DNA from: Paramacrobiotus metropolitanus
Lineage: Eukaryota > Tardigrada > Eutardigrada > Parachela > Macrobiotidae
Direction: 5' to 3'
DNA length: 44,342 nt
Assembly: GCF_019649055.1 (NCBI RefSeq)
Contig: NW_026570558.1
Location: 1-44,342 of the forward strand
The notes below the pieces were generated by a model. It had not been told where the DNA came from. It ran no database searches and saw only the letters and a list, made by a program, of their open reading frames with translations. A program made the position numbers and the translations under genes. Shown here in pieces: positions 33,708 to 42,270 of the stretch. Position 1 is the first letter of the stretch. Every line of letters starts with the position of its first letter.

Positions 33708-34050
33708 TATCAGAAATTGTTAGGCGTAAAATCAGTGTAGAAATTTAATTCGCACAAGACTGAAGGCGAGTTAATAAATGACGCTGATCTTGCAGGTAAA
33801 AATCTGATTCGCGGTCAGCTAAAAGCGGCTTCCCTATGCAGCTGATGTGCAGAAAGGGCAACGAACGCAACTACGTCATCGCGGACTGTCCAATGGCGAA
33901 TACACACCAACAATCTGTACGTACAAACAGTTTGGGAATTTTCCAGGCAATTTTAATGCAGTAGAGAGTAAAAATTTCAATCCTTAGAGTTCCAAAATAA
34001 AATAAAATAAAATAAAATAAATGTACAAATTTACACGGCCGCTTGGCCTT
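33708..34050. other. spacer with an (AAATA)n microsatellite
   Basis: No coding is seen. A pentanucleotide AAATA repeat occupies about 33993-34022, immediately downstream of the stand-alone zinc module. Confidence 0.6.
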
Positions 34051-34330
34051 TTAATCCAGATTACATAAGGTACAAACTCGGCAAAATTTCGCTAAATCAG
34101 ACTTCATTTCAGGCCAGAAAAACCGAAGGTTTTTGTACAAGTAGTCATATGGCGAAATGGCACTGCCATACTTGTGAAGCAACCGACGGTGTACTGATTC
34201 AACTAGTAGTTTACGCCATTGAAACGGGATCAAAATTTTAGGGATTCTTTTCTGGATATCCTCTCTTTCGCCGTAATGGCAGATAATGCCTTTTACTTTC
34301 AGAACTAGAGGAGATGCCAGGCCGCGTATG
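34051..34330 (-). CDS. stand-alone integrase-type zinc-binding module (third copy)
   Basis: The frame opens just inside the end of pol, in the -1 frame relative to it, and ends at 34051. It reads like the N-terminal integrase zinc domain: GIICHYGE, then IPFQWRKLLVESVHRRLLH, FFWPEM, and CRVCTLC, giving the His-His-Cys-Cys ligands. No catalytic DDE core follows; the frame stops right after the last Cys pair. It could be reached by a -1 shift from pol, from a separate start (ATT/TTG only; no ATG near the front), or it may be a relic. Confidence 0.65.
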
Positions 34331-36650
34331 CAGATTCCTCAAGAGTGCAATCTCCATCAACAACGGCGTCCCACAACATCATGTCACTGCACTCCATCTG
34401 GCGATACCTCCAGAATTCCTGCTTGTCAAGAGCGTCATCGGATATTACGCCTTGTGGCCAGAACTGCTCAATTGGGCGTGCCCAAGCCGGGACTGGAAGA
34501 ATTCTGTCTTCTACAATAGGCAAGGCAGTTTTTGCTGGCTGTAACGGCCCAATCTCCATTGCGTTACAGGTAATAGACGAAGTATCATTGGCCACCGGGG
34601 CAACTAGTTCAGATTGGCCCCCTCCCGGCTGGGATACATTCGGAATAGCCGGTTCTCTATCATTTGTGGCCATGCGCTTTTTAGCATCAGCCGACGGGTC
34701 TCTTTTACGCTTTTTGTCGTTGCTCTGATTCACAAGTCTTTCCACAGGTTTCACCACACGCCCGGAGCGGGTTTTAAGCAGCGGGACCGCTTCCATCTGG
34801 TTATCCAGATATTCAGCGTACTCAGCATCAAGGCGCGACGATGCTGAATCAACGGATGGAATCACCGGCGGCGGCGCGGGCGCCTCAACTAATTCATCGG
34901 GGCATTCCTTCTCCACACAATCGAGCAACTTCGGTAAGTGCTCGTCTTGCAGAATAGTATCGACGTCGCGGAAATTATACGGCTTCAAACGGCTGACATG
35001 TACAGTGTCAGTTTTGACATTTCCGCGCCGGTTACTCTTTACTACATAGTGCACTGGCCCTGACTGACGCACAATTTCCCATCCAGCAGTCCAACGGGGC
35101 ATAAGGGATGGATTCTTCCCCACTTTCCGATGAAGTACGTACACCAGAACCTGATCTCCCGGTTTAAACGATACATGTGAAATATTTGCATCATATCTAA
35201 TTTTATCTTTAAGCTTATGACGAAACTCTTCAGCATTCACTAAATCCAAGGCCTCACCAAGGCCGCGCTGCATCTGCTGTACATATACATGAGCAGGAAT
35301 TACAAAATCCTCTTCGAATGGCAGGAAGTTATTTATCGGTAAGCGCATCTCGGTGCCGTGCATCATGAAGAATGGTGAGCGGCCCGTTCGCTCCACAACC
35401 TTACTGTTAAATGCCGCACAAAGTGCTGGGAGGAATATATCCCAGTCGCTTTGCTGCTCGTTCACATACTTCGCTAGCGCCTTTTTGATTTCCCCTACTC
35501 GTTTTTCGACGAGTCCATTGCCCTGCTGGTGGCCTGACGCCGTCGGCGCGTGAGCAACACCCGCGAGAGCGAGAAGCTCCCGAAACATTTCTGACATGAA
35601 ATTACTGCCGCGGTCTGAGGTGATATGTACAGGCATGCCAAAGACTGTTAGAATGCGGCGATAAAAGAACAACGCCAATGTGGCAGCATCATTTCTCTCA
35701 ACTGCCTCCGCGACTATATATTTGCTCCCGTAATCTACTGCAATAATTATGTTTTTGTTTCCAGATTCCGTCATTGGGAGGGCCGGAGCAACGTCGATTG
35801 CCCAAACTAACCGAGGAGGAACCGTGGGATTGGACTGGAGAGCACCGGCCGGTGCCGTAGCAAGAGGATTTTGTGCAAGGCACGCCGGACAAGAGGCACA
35901 ATAACTTTTAACAGACTCAAACATACGAGGCCAATAAAAATATTTGTACATCCTTTTATAGGTGGCCAGGACGCCCAAGTGTGCTGCTAACGGGGAATCA
36001 TGGTTATCCTGAAGGAACTGAAGCCGCCAGTGAACAGGTACATACATGCAATAATAGATCTTCCGGTTTAATTCGAACTTATAATAAACAACGCCCTGTT
36101 TCACTACAAATTTATTTAGGTGTAATTTCTCATGCTCTGACATCTTTTCCTTTCTATTTTCTAGGAGCAGCCGCCATCTGACAATTCGCGCATCTCGAGA
36201 CTGCTCTTCAGCCCAGTATGAAGCCTTATCGTCAGTAATTAACTTCTGCACCTTGTCCTCATCAAAAGCTTTCATGTCCTCCTCTGGGATGGCTTTAACT
36301 TCGGCCGACATCATCTCGAAGCGGATATCCACATAGTCTCTCTCCAGGATAGCGAAACAACACTCGATCATCGCGGCATCACCGGCGAAGGGGTGGGTTT
36401 GCCTATAGTCAAACTCGATGTCTGAGTCGTCAGAGTCGGGTTCCGGTTGCTCTCCTGGGTTTCTACTCAAGGCGTCAGCAATGACGTTCTCTTTGCCAGG
36501 TATGTGAACAGGCTTAGTATTAAATTGCTGGATATACAACGCCCAGCGCCCAAGGCGGCCAGCGGCATCACGCATATTATTTAAAAACACTAACGCTTGG
36601 TGATCTGTTTGTACTTCGAACTGATAATCAGACAAATAATGCTTCCATTT
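34305..36650 (-). CDS. pol, RNase H C-terminus and integrase
   Basis: One open frame of about 776 residues continues the RNase H domain (VQTDHQALVFL) and then encodes integrase. The zinc module is HRH-type with YFYWPRM and CASCPAC (about 35880-36000). The catalytic core shows D in AIDVAP (about 35800), D in ITSDRGSNF (about 35615) and E in NGLVEKRVGE (about 35505), so all three DDE residues are present. FKPGDQVLVY and VHVSRLKPYNF mark the GPY/F-like C-terminal part. The final 200 residues are a Pro-rich, charged tail. It joins the upstream RNase H frame after a break at an A-run near 36650. Confidence 0.85.
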   Translation of the reverse strand, partial: KWKHYLSDYQFEVQTDHQALVFLNNMRDAAGRLGRWALYIQQFNTKPVHIPGKENVIADALSRNPGEQPEPDSDDSDIEFDYRQTHPFAGDAAMIECCFAILERDYVDIRFEMMSAEVKAIPEEDMKAFDEDKVQKLITDDKASYWAEEQSRDARIVRWRLLLENRKEKMSEHEKLHLNKFVVKQGVVYYKFELNRKIYYCMYVPVHWRLQFLQDNHDSPLAAHLGVLATYKRMYKYFYWPRMFESVKSYCASCPACLAQNPLATAPAGALQSNPTVPPRLVWAIDVAPALPMTESGNKNIIIAVDYGSKYIVAEAVERNDAATLALFFYRRILTVFGMPVHITSDRGSNFMSEMFRELLALAGVAHAPTASGHQQGNGLVEKRVGEIKKALAKYVNEQQSDWDIFLPALCAAFNSKVVERTGRSPFFMMHGTEMRLPINNFLPFEEDFVIPAHVYVQQMQRGLGEALDLVNAEEFRHKLKDKIRYDANISHVSFKPGDQVLVYVLHRKVGKNPSLMPRWTAGWEIVRQSGPVHYVVKSNRRGNVKTDTVHVSRLKPYNFRDVDTILQDEHLPKLLDCVEKECPDELVEAPAPPPVIPSVDSASSRLDAEYAEYLDNQMEAVPLLKTRSGRVVKPVERLVNQSNDKKRKRDPSADAKKRMATNDREPAIPNVSQPGGGQSELVAPVANDTSSITCNAMEIGPLQPAKTALPIVEDRILPVPAWARPIEQFWPQGVISDDALDKQEFWRYRQMECSDMMLWDAVVDGDCTLEESAYAAWHLL

Positions 36651-37278
36651 TTAAGAGCACAAATAACTGCATAGGCCTCAAGCTCAGTAGGGAAGTAGAG
36701 CCTTTTCTGCGTTTCAGTCAACTTGCGGCTTAAGTACGCAATAGGACGCCAATTCGTGGGCACATCCGTCGGTTTATCCTTGGGACATTGCATAAGGACT
36801 GCACCAACAGCAATAGTACTTGCATCGACAATAACACGCGACAAAGCCTCCGGGTCATAACGAGCCAAGACCGGCGCTGTCACCAAGGCCTCCTTCAACT
36901 GTTCCACAGACCTGCACTGATCCGTTCCCCATTCAAAGGTAACTTTTTTGGGAATCAACTTTTGAAGCGGCTCAGCGATCTCTTGAAAATTCTTAATAAA
37001 TTGGCGGTAATATCCTACCATACCTAGGAAACGCAGTATATCTTTTTTGTCTTTAATAGGGCCGAATTCCTTAACCGCCTGGATCTTCTCTGGATCAGTA
37101 CTGATACCGAACTGGTCAACCGTGTGACCCAGGAACGTTATTGAATTTACAAATAATTCTGTCTTTTCAGGATTAATGGTCCAGCCGCATTCCTGGAGCC
37201 GCAAGAAGAGCTCCTGTAAGTCTCGCACATGATCAGCCAGGTTTTTACTGAAGACAATAATGTCATCAATAAAAGACC
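36590..37278 (-). CDS. pol, RT thumb and RNase H N-terminus
   Basis: This frame begins after the RT catalytic box with IDDIIVFS, then FLGHTVDQFGIS and FLGMVGYYRQFI, the usual RT palm-thumb and connection landmarks. VIVDASTIAVGAVL and YLSRKLTETQKRLYFPTELE follow, with the first acidic residues of RNase H. The frame leaves the correct register near 36650, where coding continues in the next frame. Confidence 0.8.
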
Positions 37279-39899
37279 AACACGTTCCTCCACTTCATGT
37301 TCGCAAGCGTCAAATCCATGGCGCGCTGGAAAGCCGAAGGCGCGTCCTTCATTCCAAAAGGTAAGACTTTGTATTGAAACGTGAACTCTTCGCCAACCAT
37401 TGTTGTTTTACACCGGTCTTCCGGTTTGATTTTAATTTGCCAAAATCCACTTTTTAAATCGATCTTGCTAAAAACCGTAGCTTTATCGAGGGCATTTAAT
37501 ATGTCGTCAACTCTGGGAAGCGGGTAACTGCTGCCCATTAATCTTTCGTTAAGCTTACGGAAATCCACGGTTAAACGCCGGGATTTATCCTTCTTCTTCA
37601 CTATGCAAATGGGACTGCCCCATGCCGAATTTGTTGGCTCAATTATACCGTCTTTAATCATTTCCTGTGTTTTAGCTTGGAGCCATTTTCGATCCTCGAA
37701 CGACGTGCGATACGGAGGGGTTCTAACCGGCAAACTTGTGCCTGTATCCACAGAGTGCTCATAAATGGTACAGCATCCCACAGGACGCGCTTTAGTCGGT
37801 AAGACCGATTTTGCCTGATAAAATATAGCCTTTAATTCCTCCTTGCTTGGACAAATGTCTCCGACTTTAATTTTAGCGAACGTTTCTTCGGTTTCAGGAT
37901 CAACGACACTGACGGCGGGTGGCGGCAACTGCATCGCCACACATTCATTTATTTTCTCCGGTGTCGAGACACCTTCTTCCACACTGGGAATGCCACCAAT
38001 TGCCTCTTGACAATTCTCCTGGAACTCCGGAGAGTCCATTTGGTACACTGCGTCCACAAGCGCGACTTCGCCAAGGTTGGTTTCTTCGTTTAAAACCAGC
38101 GGTTTGTCAGAAACGTTAACAACGCAGACTCGGCAATTACCATACTCATTTAGCGTTAAGACGCCATCGAGTAATACGGCGTTTTTATTTGACTCTGGTA
38201 TTTTTCCTTCGTAGAGAAACGGCTGGGTGTACAGGTATTCGTCTTGAAATTCCATGAACTGTTCGTCAGACATCGACGTCGTTGCACGAATAATTCCCTG
38301 TGAATGGGGCTGAATTATAACCGGCGAAGCTGGAAACAGCTCCATTTTAAAACAGTCAATTGGACCGGGTTCAGGCTCGAAGCGGTAAATATCGTGTTCT
38401 ACCGAATTAACTTCAACCTGTGCTTGTGCCTGTTTCAGATGGGCGTCCCTGTACGCCAGCTCGATGACATCCTTCGAATACACGCATGCCGGGATATCAG
38501 TGGACTCACGGACGTCCTGAGATCGTTTGGGCAAATTTTTAGCTGTCGGTTGTTGTAGCACCGGTGCCGGCTGCACCGTCTCAGCTGACATTTGGCTTGC
38601 CGCCTCTCTTTCTGCATATTCCCGCCGAATTCTGCGGCTGTAACTGGACTTTTTACGTCTAGGAGAATTCCTTCCCGAACCTTCCGGTGATGGTTCGTAG
38701 TTTCCCACGGTGGGTTGTACTGGATTAACGGCTGCAGATTCGGTCAATGCCTTCTTTTTCTGTATTTCATTCCAGATTTCCCACTGTTCGTTAATATTAA
38801 TTTTTGTCGCAACATCGTAGGTCGCTCTGACATCCTCCGAAACGAACTCAGACGGCTTCGGCGGCGGTGAGTTACTAATCATTTGAGAATTTATTTCTCT
38901 TTGCTTCTCCGCCTGTTTATCTTCGTAGGAGACCGGACACGGGCCAATATTAATGGGTTTCATACCATCTGCAGGGACAAAGCTACCGTTTTCAAATTCA
39001 CCTGCTGGTGCCGGGTTATCCACAGAAAAGGTAACTTTACGTTTTCCTGTAGCTTTCTGTGCGTTTAATTGCTCCGTGCGTTTCAAGGTTTCAAAATGCC
39101 GGCGATCATTAATCGAGTTTCGACACACGTCGCAGTTCTTCTCGTACCGTTCAATTTCTATTATACAGTCCGGCCAGTAAAATAATTTCACAAAGTACGG
39201 ATATAGCTTTTCATGCCGGCCATACGCTTGCTTATGAATTAAAATTTCGTGGAAGCAGGCAATTAATTTCTGTCGCCATTGGTGCGGCACATAAATTCTT
39301 GGGCAAGCACCAGAATGATCAGGTACCCTACATAAAATCCCTTCGCATATTACGAATCTGTTAATCTCATACTTGGTAAAATTCGTATTAGCGTGCGACG
39401 GTTTCTTGTACATTTTGTACCACATCCGGCTATCAACACACTGCTGTTGAGTTTCGCGCCAGAACTGCGGATCACGGAATCTTTTTTCTGAAGGAAACAG
39501 CTGTTTATCCTGTGGCCTATCCATCGGCGTCATCCACTTCTTTAACTCTGGATTGCGTGCCATGTAGGACGGATAATCGTGGACGTCATCGACTTCTCTG
39601 CGGTCGCATTCAACAGGTATGACATTGAGCAATTTATTATCTATACTCAGACATTCCACTGACTTTGATGATTTATCTAACACGCCCATATACAGGTATT
39701 TCGCCGCAGGATGCTGCTTCAGCACTGCGTCTACCGAGGAAATCTGAATGGGAAGTTGCAAAGGATCGTCACCCCCACGAACTTGACTGGAGCCGGAATT
39801 AGGCGCGGGACTAACCGATGTCGGAGACGAGGTACTCGGACTGCCTGCCGGTGACGGCTGAACAACTTTTTCCTTTTTAATTGGCGGCTGGGAGGACAC
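37266..39899 (-). CDS. pol, pre-RT zinc module, spacer domain and RT N-terminal part
   Basis: About 877 residues are open. The N-terminus is Pro/Ser-rich. At about 39100-39350 an integrase-like zinc module appears ahead of the RT: ICEGILCRVPD, YVPHQWRQKLIACFHEILIH, FYWPD, NCDVC. A long disordered linker follows, then a small beta domain (IIQPHSQGIIRA, VLLDGVLTLNEYGNCRVCV) like that often found between protease and RT. The RT begins with PYRTSFEDRKWLQ and shows WGSPICIVKKKD, LTVDFRKLNE, FSKIDLKSGFWQI and FQYKVLPFGMKDAPSAFQ. The frame ends exactly at the YxDD box (about 37270). No ATG is in frame at the start, so it is read as part of a polyprotein. Confidence 0.85.
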   Translation of the reverse strand: MSSQPPIKKEKVVQPSPAGSPSTSSPTSVSPAPNSGSSQVRGGDDPLQLPIQISSVDAVLKQHPAAKYLYMGVLDKSSKSVECLSIDNKLLNVIPVECDRREVDDVHDYPSYMARNPELKKWMTPMDRPQDKQLFPSEKRFRDPQFWRETQQQCVDSRMWYKMYKKPSHANTNFTKYEINRFVICEGILCRVPDHSGACPRIYVPHQWRQKLIACFHEILIHKQAYGRHEKLYPYFVKLFYWPDCIIEIERYEKNCDVCRNSINDRRHFETLKRTEQLNAQKATGKRKVTFSVDNPAPAGEFENGSFVPADGMKPINIGPCPVSYEDKQAEKQREINSQMISNSPPPKPSEFVSEDVRATYDVATKININEQWEIWNEIQKKKALTESAAVNPVQPTVGNYEPSPEGSGRNSPRRKKSSYSRRIRREYAEREAASQMSAETVQPAPVLQQPTAKNLPKRSQDVRESTDIPACVYSKDVIELAYRDAHLKQAQAQVEVNSVEHDIYRFEPEPGPIDCFKMELFPASPVIIQPHSQGIIRATTSMSDEQFMEFQDEYLYTQPFLYEGKIPESNKNAVLLDGVLTLNEYGNCRVCVVNVSDKPLVLNEETNLGEVALVDAVYQMDSPEFQENCQEAIGGIPSVEEGVSTPEKINECVAMQLPPPAVSVVDPETEETFAKIKVGDICPSKEELKAIFYQAKSVLPTKARPVGCCTIYEHSVDTGTSLPVRTPPYRTSFEDRKWLQAKTQEMIKDGIIEPTNSAWGSPICIVKKKDKSRRLTVDFRKLNERLMGSSYPLPRVDDILNALDKATVFSKIDLKSGFWQIKIKPEDRCKTTMVGEEFTFQYKVLPFGMKDAPSAFQRAMDLTLANMKWRNVLVFY

Positions 39900-40014
39900 C
39901 TGTTCTCTCCCCGCGAACTTGACTGCATACTATTCACAATTATTTACCACCTCCCCACGAACTTGACTTGGTTCATACTATTTACAATTGTTTCACCTCC
40001 CCCCACGAACTTGA
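39767..40014 (-). repeat. polypurine-tract-like repeats inside pol
   Basis: GTCAAGTTCGTGGGG or a close variant occurs four times on the minus strand (about 39998-40014, 39952-39967, 39908-39923, 39767-39786). The last includes GTTCGTGGGGGTGACG, 16 bases identical to the polypurine tract/LTR junction at 20378-20393. Two of the units form a roughly 46-base tandem repeat. Confidence 0.75.
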
Positions 40015-40440
40015 CTTGGTTCTGGGTTTTCTCTCTTTAATTTCTTGTTTAATTGCAGACGAACAGGTTCATCCAGCGGAAGCTGCTCTCGGGAGATATT
40101 GACGAATCATCTCCTGTACTACACTACGAACAAATTCTTCGTCACGCTGATCAGATCCTTTTTTTGGTCGAGGCGCCGGACTGGTGTAGTTCTTTAACTT
40201 CCGTTTTCACCGGGGCATCAACCACTTTTGTCACTGGTGGCGACGGACTGGACGCGGCCACTCCTGCTTAGCCTTCTGTAAGTGCAGGATACAGATTTCT
40301 GGGTCTGCTTTTGCTAAAATTAAATGAGCAGATTCGTAAGGCACGAATTTTGCTTCCTTAGCGACACCAATGCGCTCAGTCAACATCAACGCAGGGATTG
40401 CGGGAGACGGCTCCCAGGAATTAACGGATCAAAATCGTGA
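39938..40440 (-). pseudogene. protease-RT linker coding, broken
   Basis: Minus-strand pieces such as KFVPYESAHLILAKADPEICILH (split here as KFVPYES and LILAKADPEI) and PVTKVVDAPVKTEVKEL read as a low-complexity linker but change frame at least twice. No domain is recognised. Confidence 0.4.
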
Positions 40441-40479
40441 GCGAATGACATCCGACATCAGGTGAGTTTCGCGACGGAA

Positions 40480-40870
40480 AAATGCCGGAGCATTAGGCTG
40501 TCTACGCGAGACGCCAAGTCATCGTGTTCATATCTAGTATAAAAGGCTTTGTAGCTAAAAGTCTAGACCTAAAACCACGTGGTCCCTATCAAAGTGGAAC
40601 TCACAAGCATAGCATGCTCAAAAGCCATCCCAAATTCATGGATGGTGACCACCCGACAACGGCTCGATCAGCTGTCTTCCTTGGTACGCTGTATGTACAA
40701 CCCTGCCTTTAATGTGATCAGGACAGCGATGTATATTTAATTTTAAATCTTTAGCCATTTTTGAGACATAACGGAAATGCTAGAACCCGGTATCCAGCAT
40801 AGTCTTCACTTTCTGATAATTTATGTCAGATAACAGAATACCAAGCCTGGGCATCCAGCGTCGGCAACAG
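40480..40870 (-). pseudogene. retropepsin-type aspartic protease, broken
   Basis: Coding reads RLGILLSDINYQKVKTMLDTG, the start of a retroviral-type protease with its active-site DTG at about 40785-40796. Immediately after DTG the frame is lost and a stop appears; recognisable coding (VSKMAKDLKLNIHRCPDHI) continues in the shifted register with further stops. Compared with the zinc-knuckle frame upstream it lies in the -1 frame. Protease function is not intact in this copy as sequenced. Confidence 0.7.
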
Positions 40871-41312
40871 GCACGTGATCCGCTAGAGGGTACTGCGAAA
40901 AGTCCTGGACTTCCATTTTGTTACTGGGGCGTCGGAGAGAAGACAAACCAGCCGGTAAGTCCAACTCCATCATGTTAATCTGCTGCTGCGGGTTATTGTA
41001 GCGTGCCAATAATTCAGCGGATGGCTCATACTGGCGAAGTACAAATTGATTCGTACAACCAGCTGCAGGATGAAGACCATGACAGCGGAAGCAAATCTCG
41101 ACTCCGCGATTTGTTCGCCATTTATCCTTCAGGATATTTCGTTCATCAAACGGAGGCTGACTACCGGCCTGCTGATTTTGCCGGTAATTCTGGTTATTTT
41201 GCTGACGATTATTGTTGTTGTTATAGCCACTTCGTCCGCGATAATTATTATTATTATTCGGTAATTTCACGATTATTACCGCCATCATAATTATTGTTAT
41301 TCGCAGGGCCAT
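40821..41312 (-). CDS. gag, nucleocapsid region
   Basis: An Asn/Gln/Tyr-rich low-complexity stretch with RGRSG leads to CFRCHGLHPAAGC. This is a variant zinc knuckle, C-x2-C-x3-H-x4-C, one residue shorter than the canonical CCHC. A short linker (QQINMMELDLPAG) follows before the protease. Retroviral-type knuckles bind genomic RNA for packaging. Confidence 0.7.
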   Translation of the reverse strand: MALRITIIMMAVIIVKLPNNNNNYRGRSGYNNNNNRQQNNQNYRQNQQAGSQPPFDERNILKDKWRTNRGVEICFRCHGLHPAAGCTNQFVLRQYEPSAELLARYNNPQQQINMMELDLPAGLSSLRRPSNKMEVQDFSQYPLADHVPVADAGCPGLVFCYLT

Positions 41313-42270
41313 TCTGTTGGTACTGCTGGATCAAAATTCTGTACCGGTTGTTGGAATTGCGGCTGCATAACCGGCATCATTGGATTCATCATTTGAACTG
41401 GGACAGGCATAGAAGCCTGCATAGGAATTGGTTGAGGAAAGTCTGCGCAAATTGCACCGGTGTTGTTGCTCAACATATTGTATGTTGGAACACCGGACAG
41501 GGACAAACTGCGGCTGGGGACATTCAGGACAGGCTGCACAGGAACCACCAATTCTGCGGCTGAGGAATCACTGTCTCCGTGTACGAACGTGAATATCCTC
41601 CGCGATTGTTGCTTCCGCGGCCTCCCCGGTTCGAATAATAATTTCCTCTCTGCGACGAGCCACCGCGGCCGCCTCGATTTTCATAATTCGATTATTATTA
41701 TTATTATTGCCGGCTTCTCGGTTCTGAAGGCTTTTTCTGAGTTGATTCAGGTGTCTTCTTATCTTTATTCATGCGCTTCCAGTTTTCGCATTCCTGTAAC
41801 TTCTTCTCAAATTCCGCATAATTTTAGGTGCCGCATTATAAATTTCACGGAACCATGCCGGCCGATGTTCCTGTACGCCATCAAGGAGTGCTTCCACCTG
41901 CTCTTCGTCAGATGTTTTTAGTTCCTCAAACCATGGGAGAAACTATCCAGGTAGGCACGGACTGGTTCATAAAATTCTAATTTGCGATTATTCATTTTCG
42001 GCGAATATCGGCTTTAGACAGCGAACCGTTAAAATGCTCCACAATAGCCGGCTTAAAGAAATCTGACCACGATTTGCCTTTATTGTCCTTCCCAGAATTT
42101 TTCAAACCATTGAAAAGACGGACCGGTGAATGCACCGATTACTCTGCGACACGTTGTTTCATCATTCCAGTTATTCGTGGCTCTGCATTGTTCGACGTTC
42201 ATGAGCCATCTTTGAATTTTTCTGGATGAGCGTCATCAAAGCAAGTAGCTTCATGCCACCTACCGTTTTA
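41297..42270 (-). pseudogene. gag middle (capsid-like) region, heavily frame-broken
   Basis: Coding fragments alternate among all three minus frames. They include LLDGVQEHRPAWFREIYNA (near 41850-41900), a second basic, Asn-rich stretch (41640-41720), and a Met/Pro/Gln-rich segment (MQASMPVPVQMMNPMMPVMQ, 41340-41420). At least five register changes occur in under 1 kb. The position between the coiled coil and the nucleocapsid suggests capsid. Confidence 0.55.

Noticed and set aside
23298-34050. envelope gene
   Set aside because: No accessory ORF shows a signal peptide plus ectodomain plus transmembrane anchor; only one has a short hydrophobic end.
34286-36181. plus-strand ORFs opposite pol
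   Set aside because: Low-complexity shadows of the integrase and RNase H coding strand.
40821-40870. programmed -1 frameshift between gag and protease
   Set aside because: The register is right but no slippery heptamer is evident, and this region has many accidental frame breaks.
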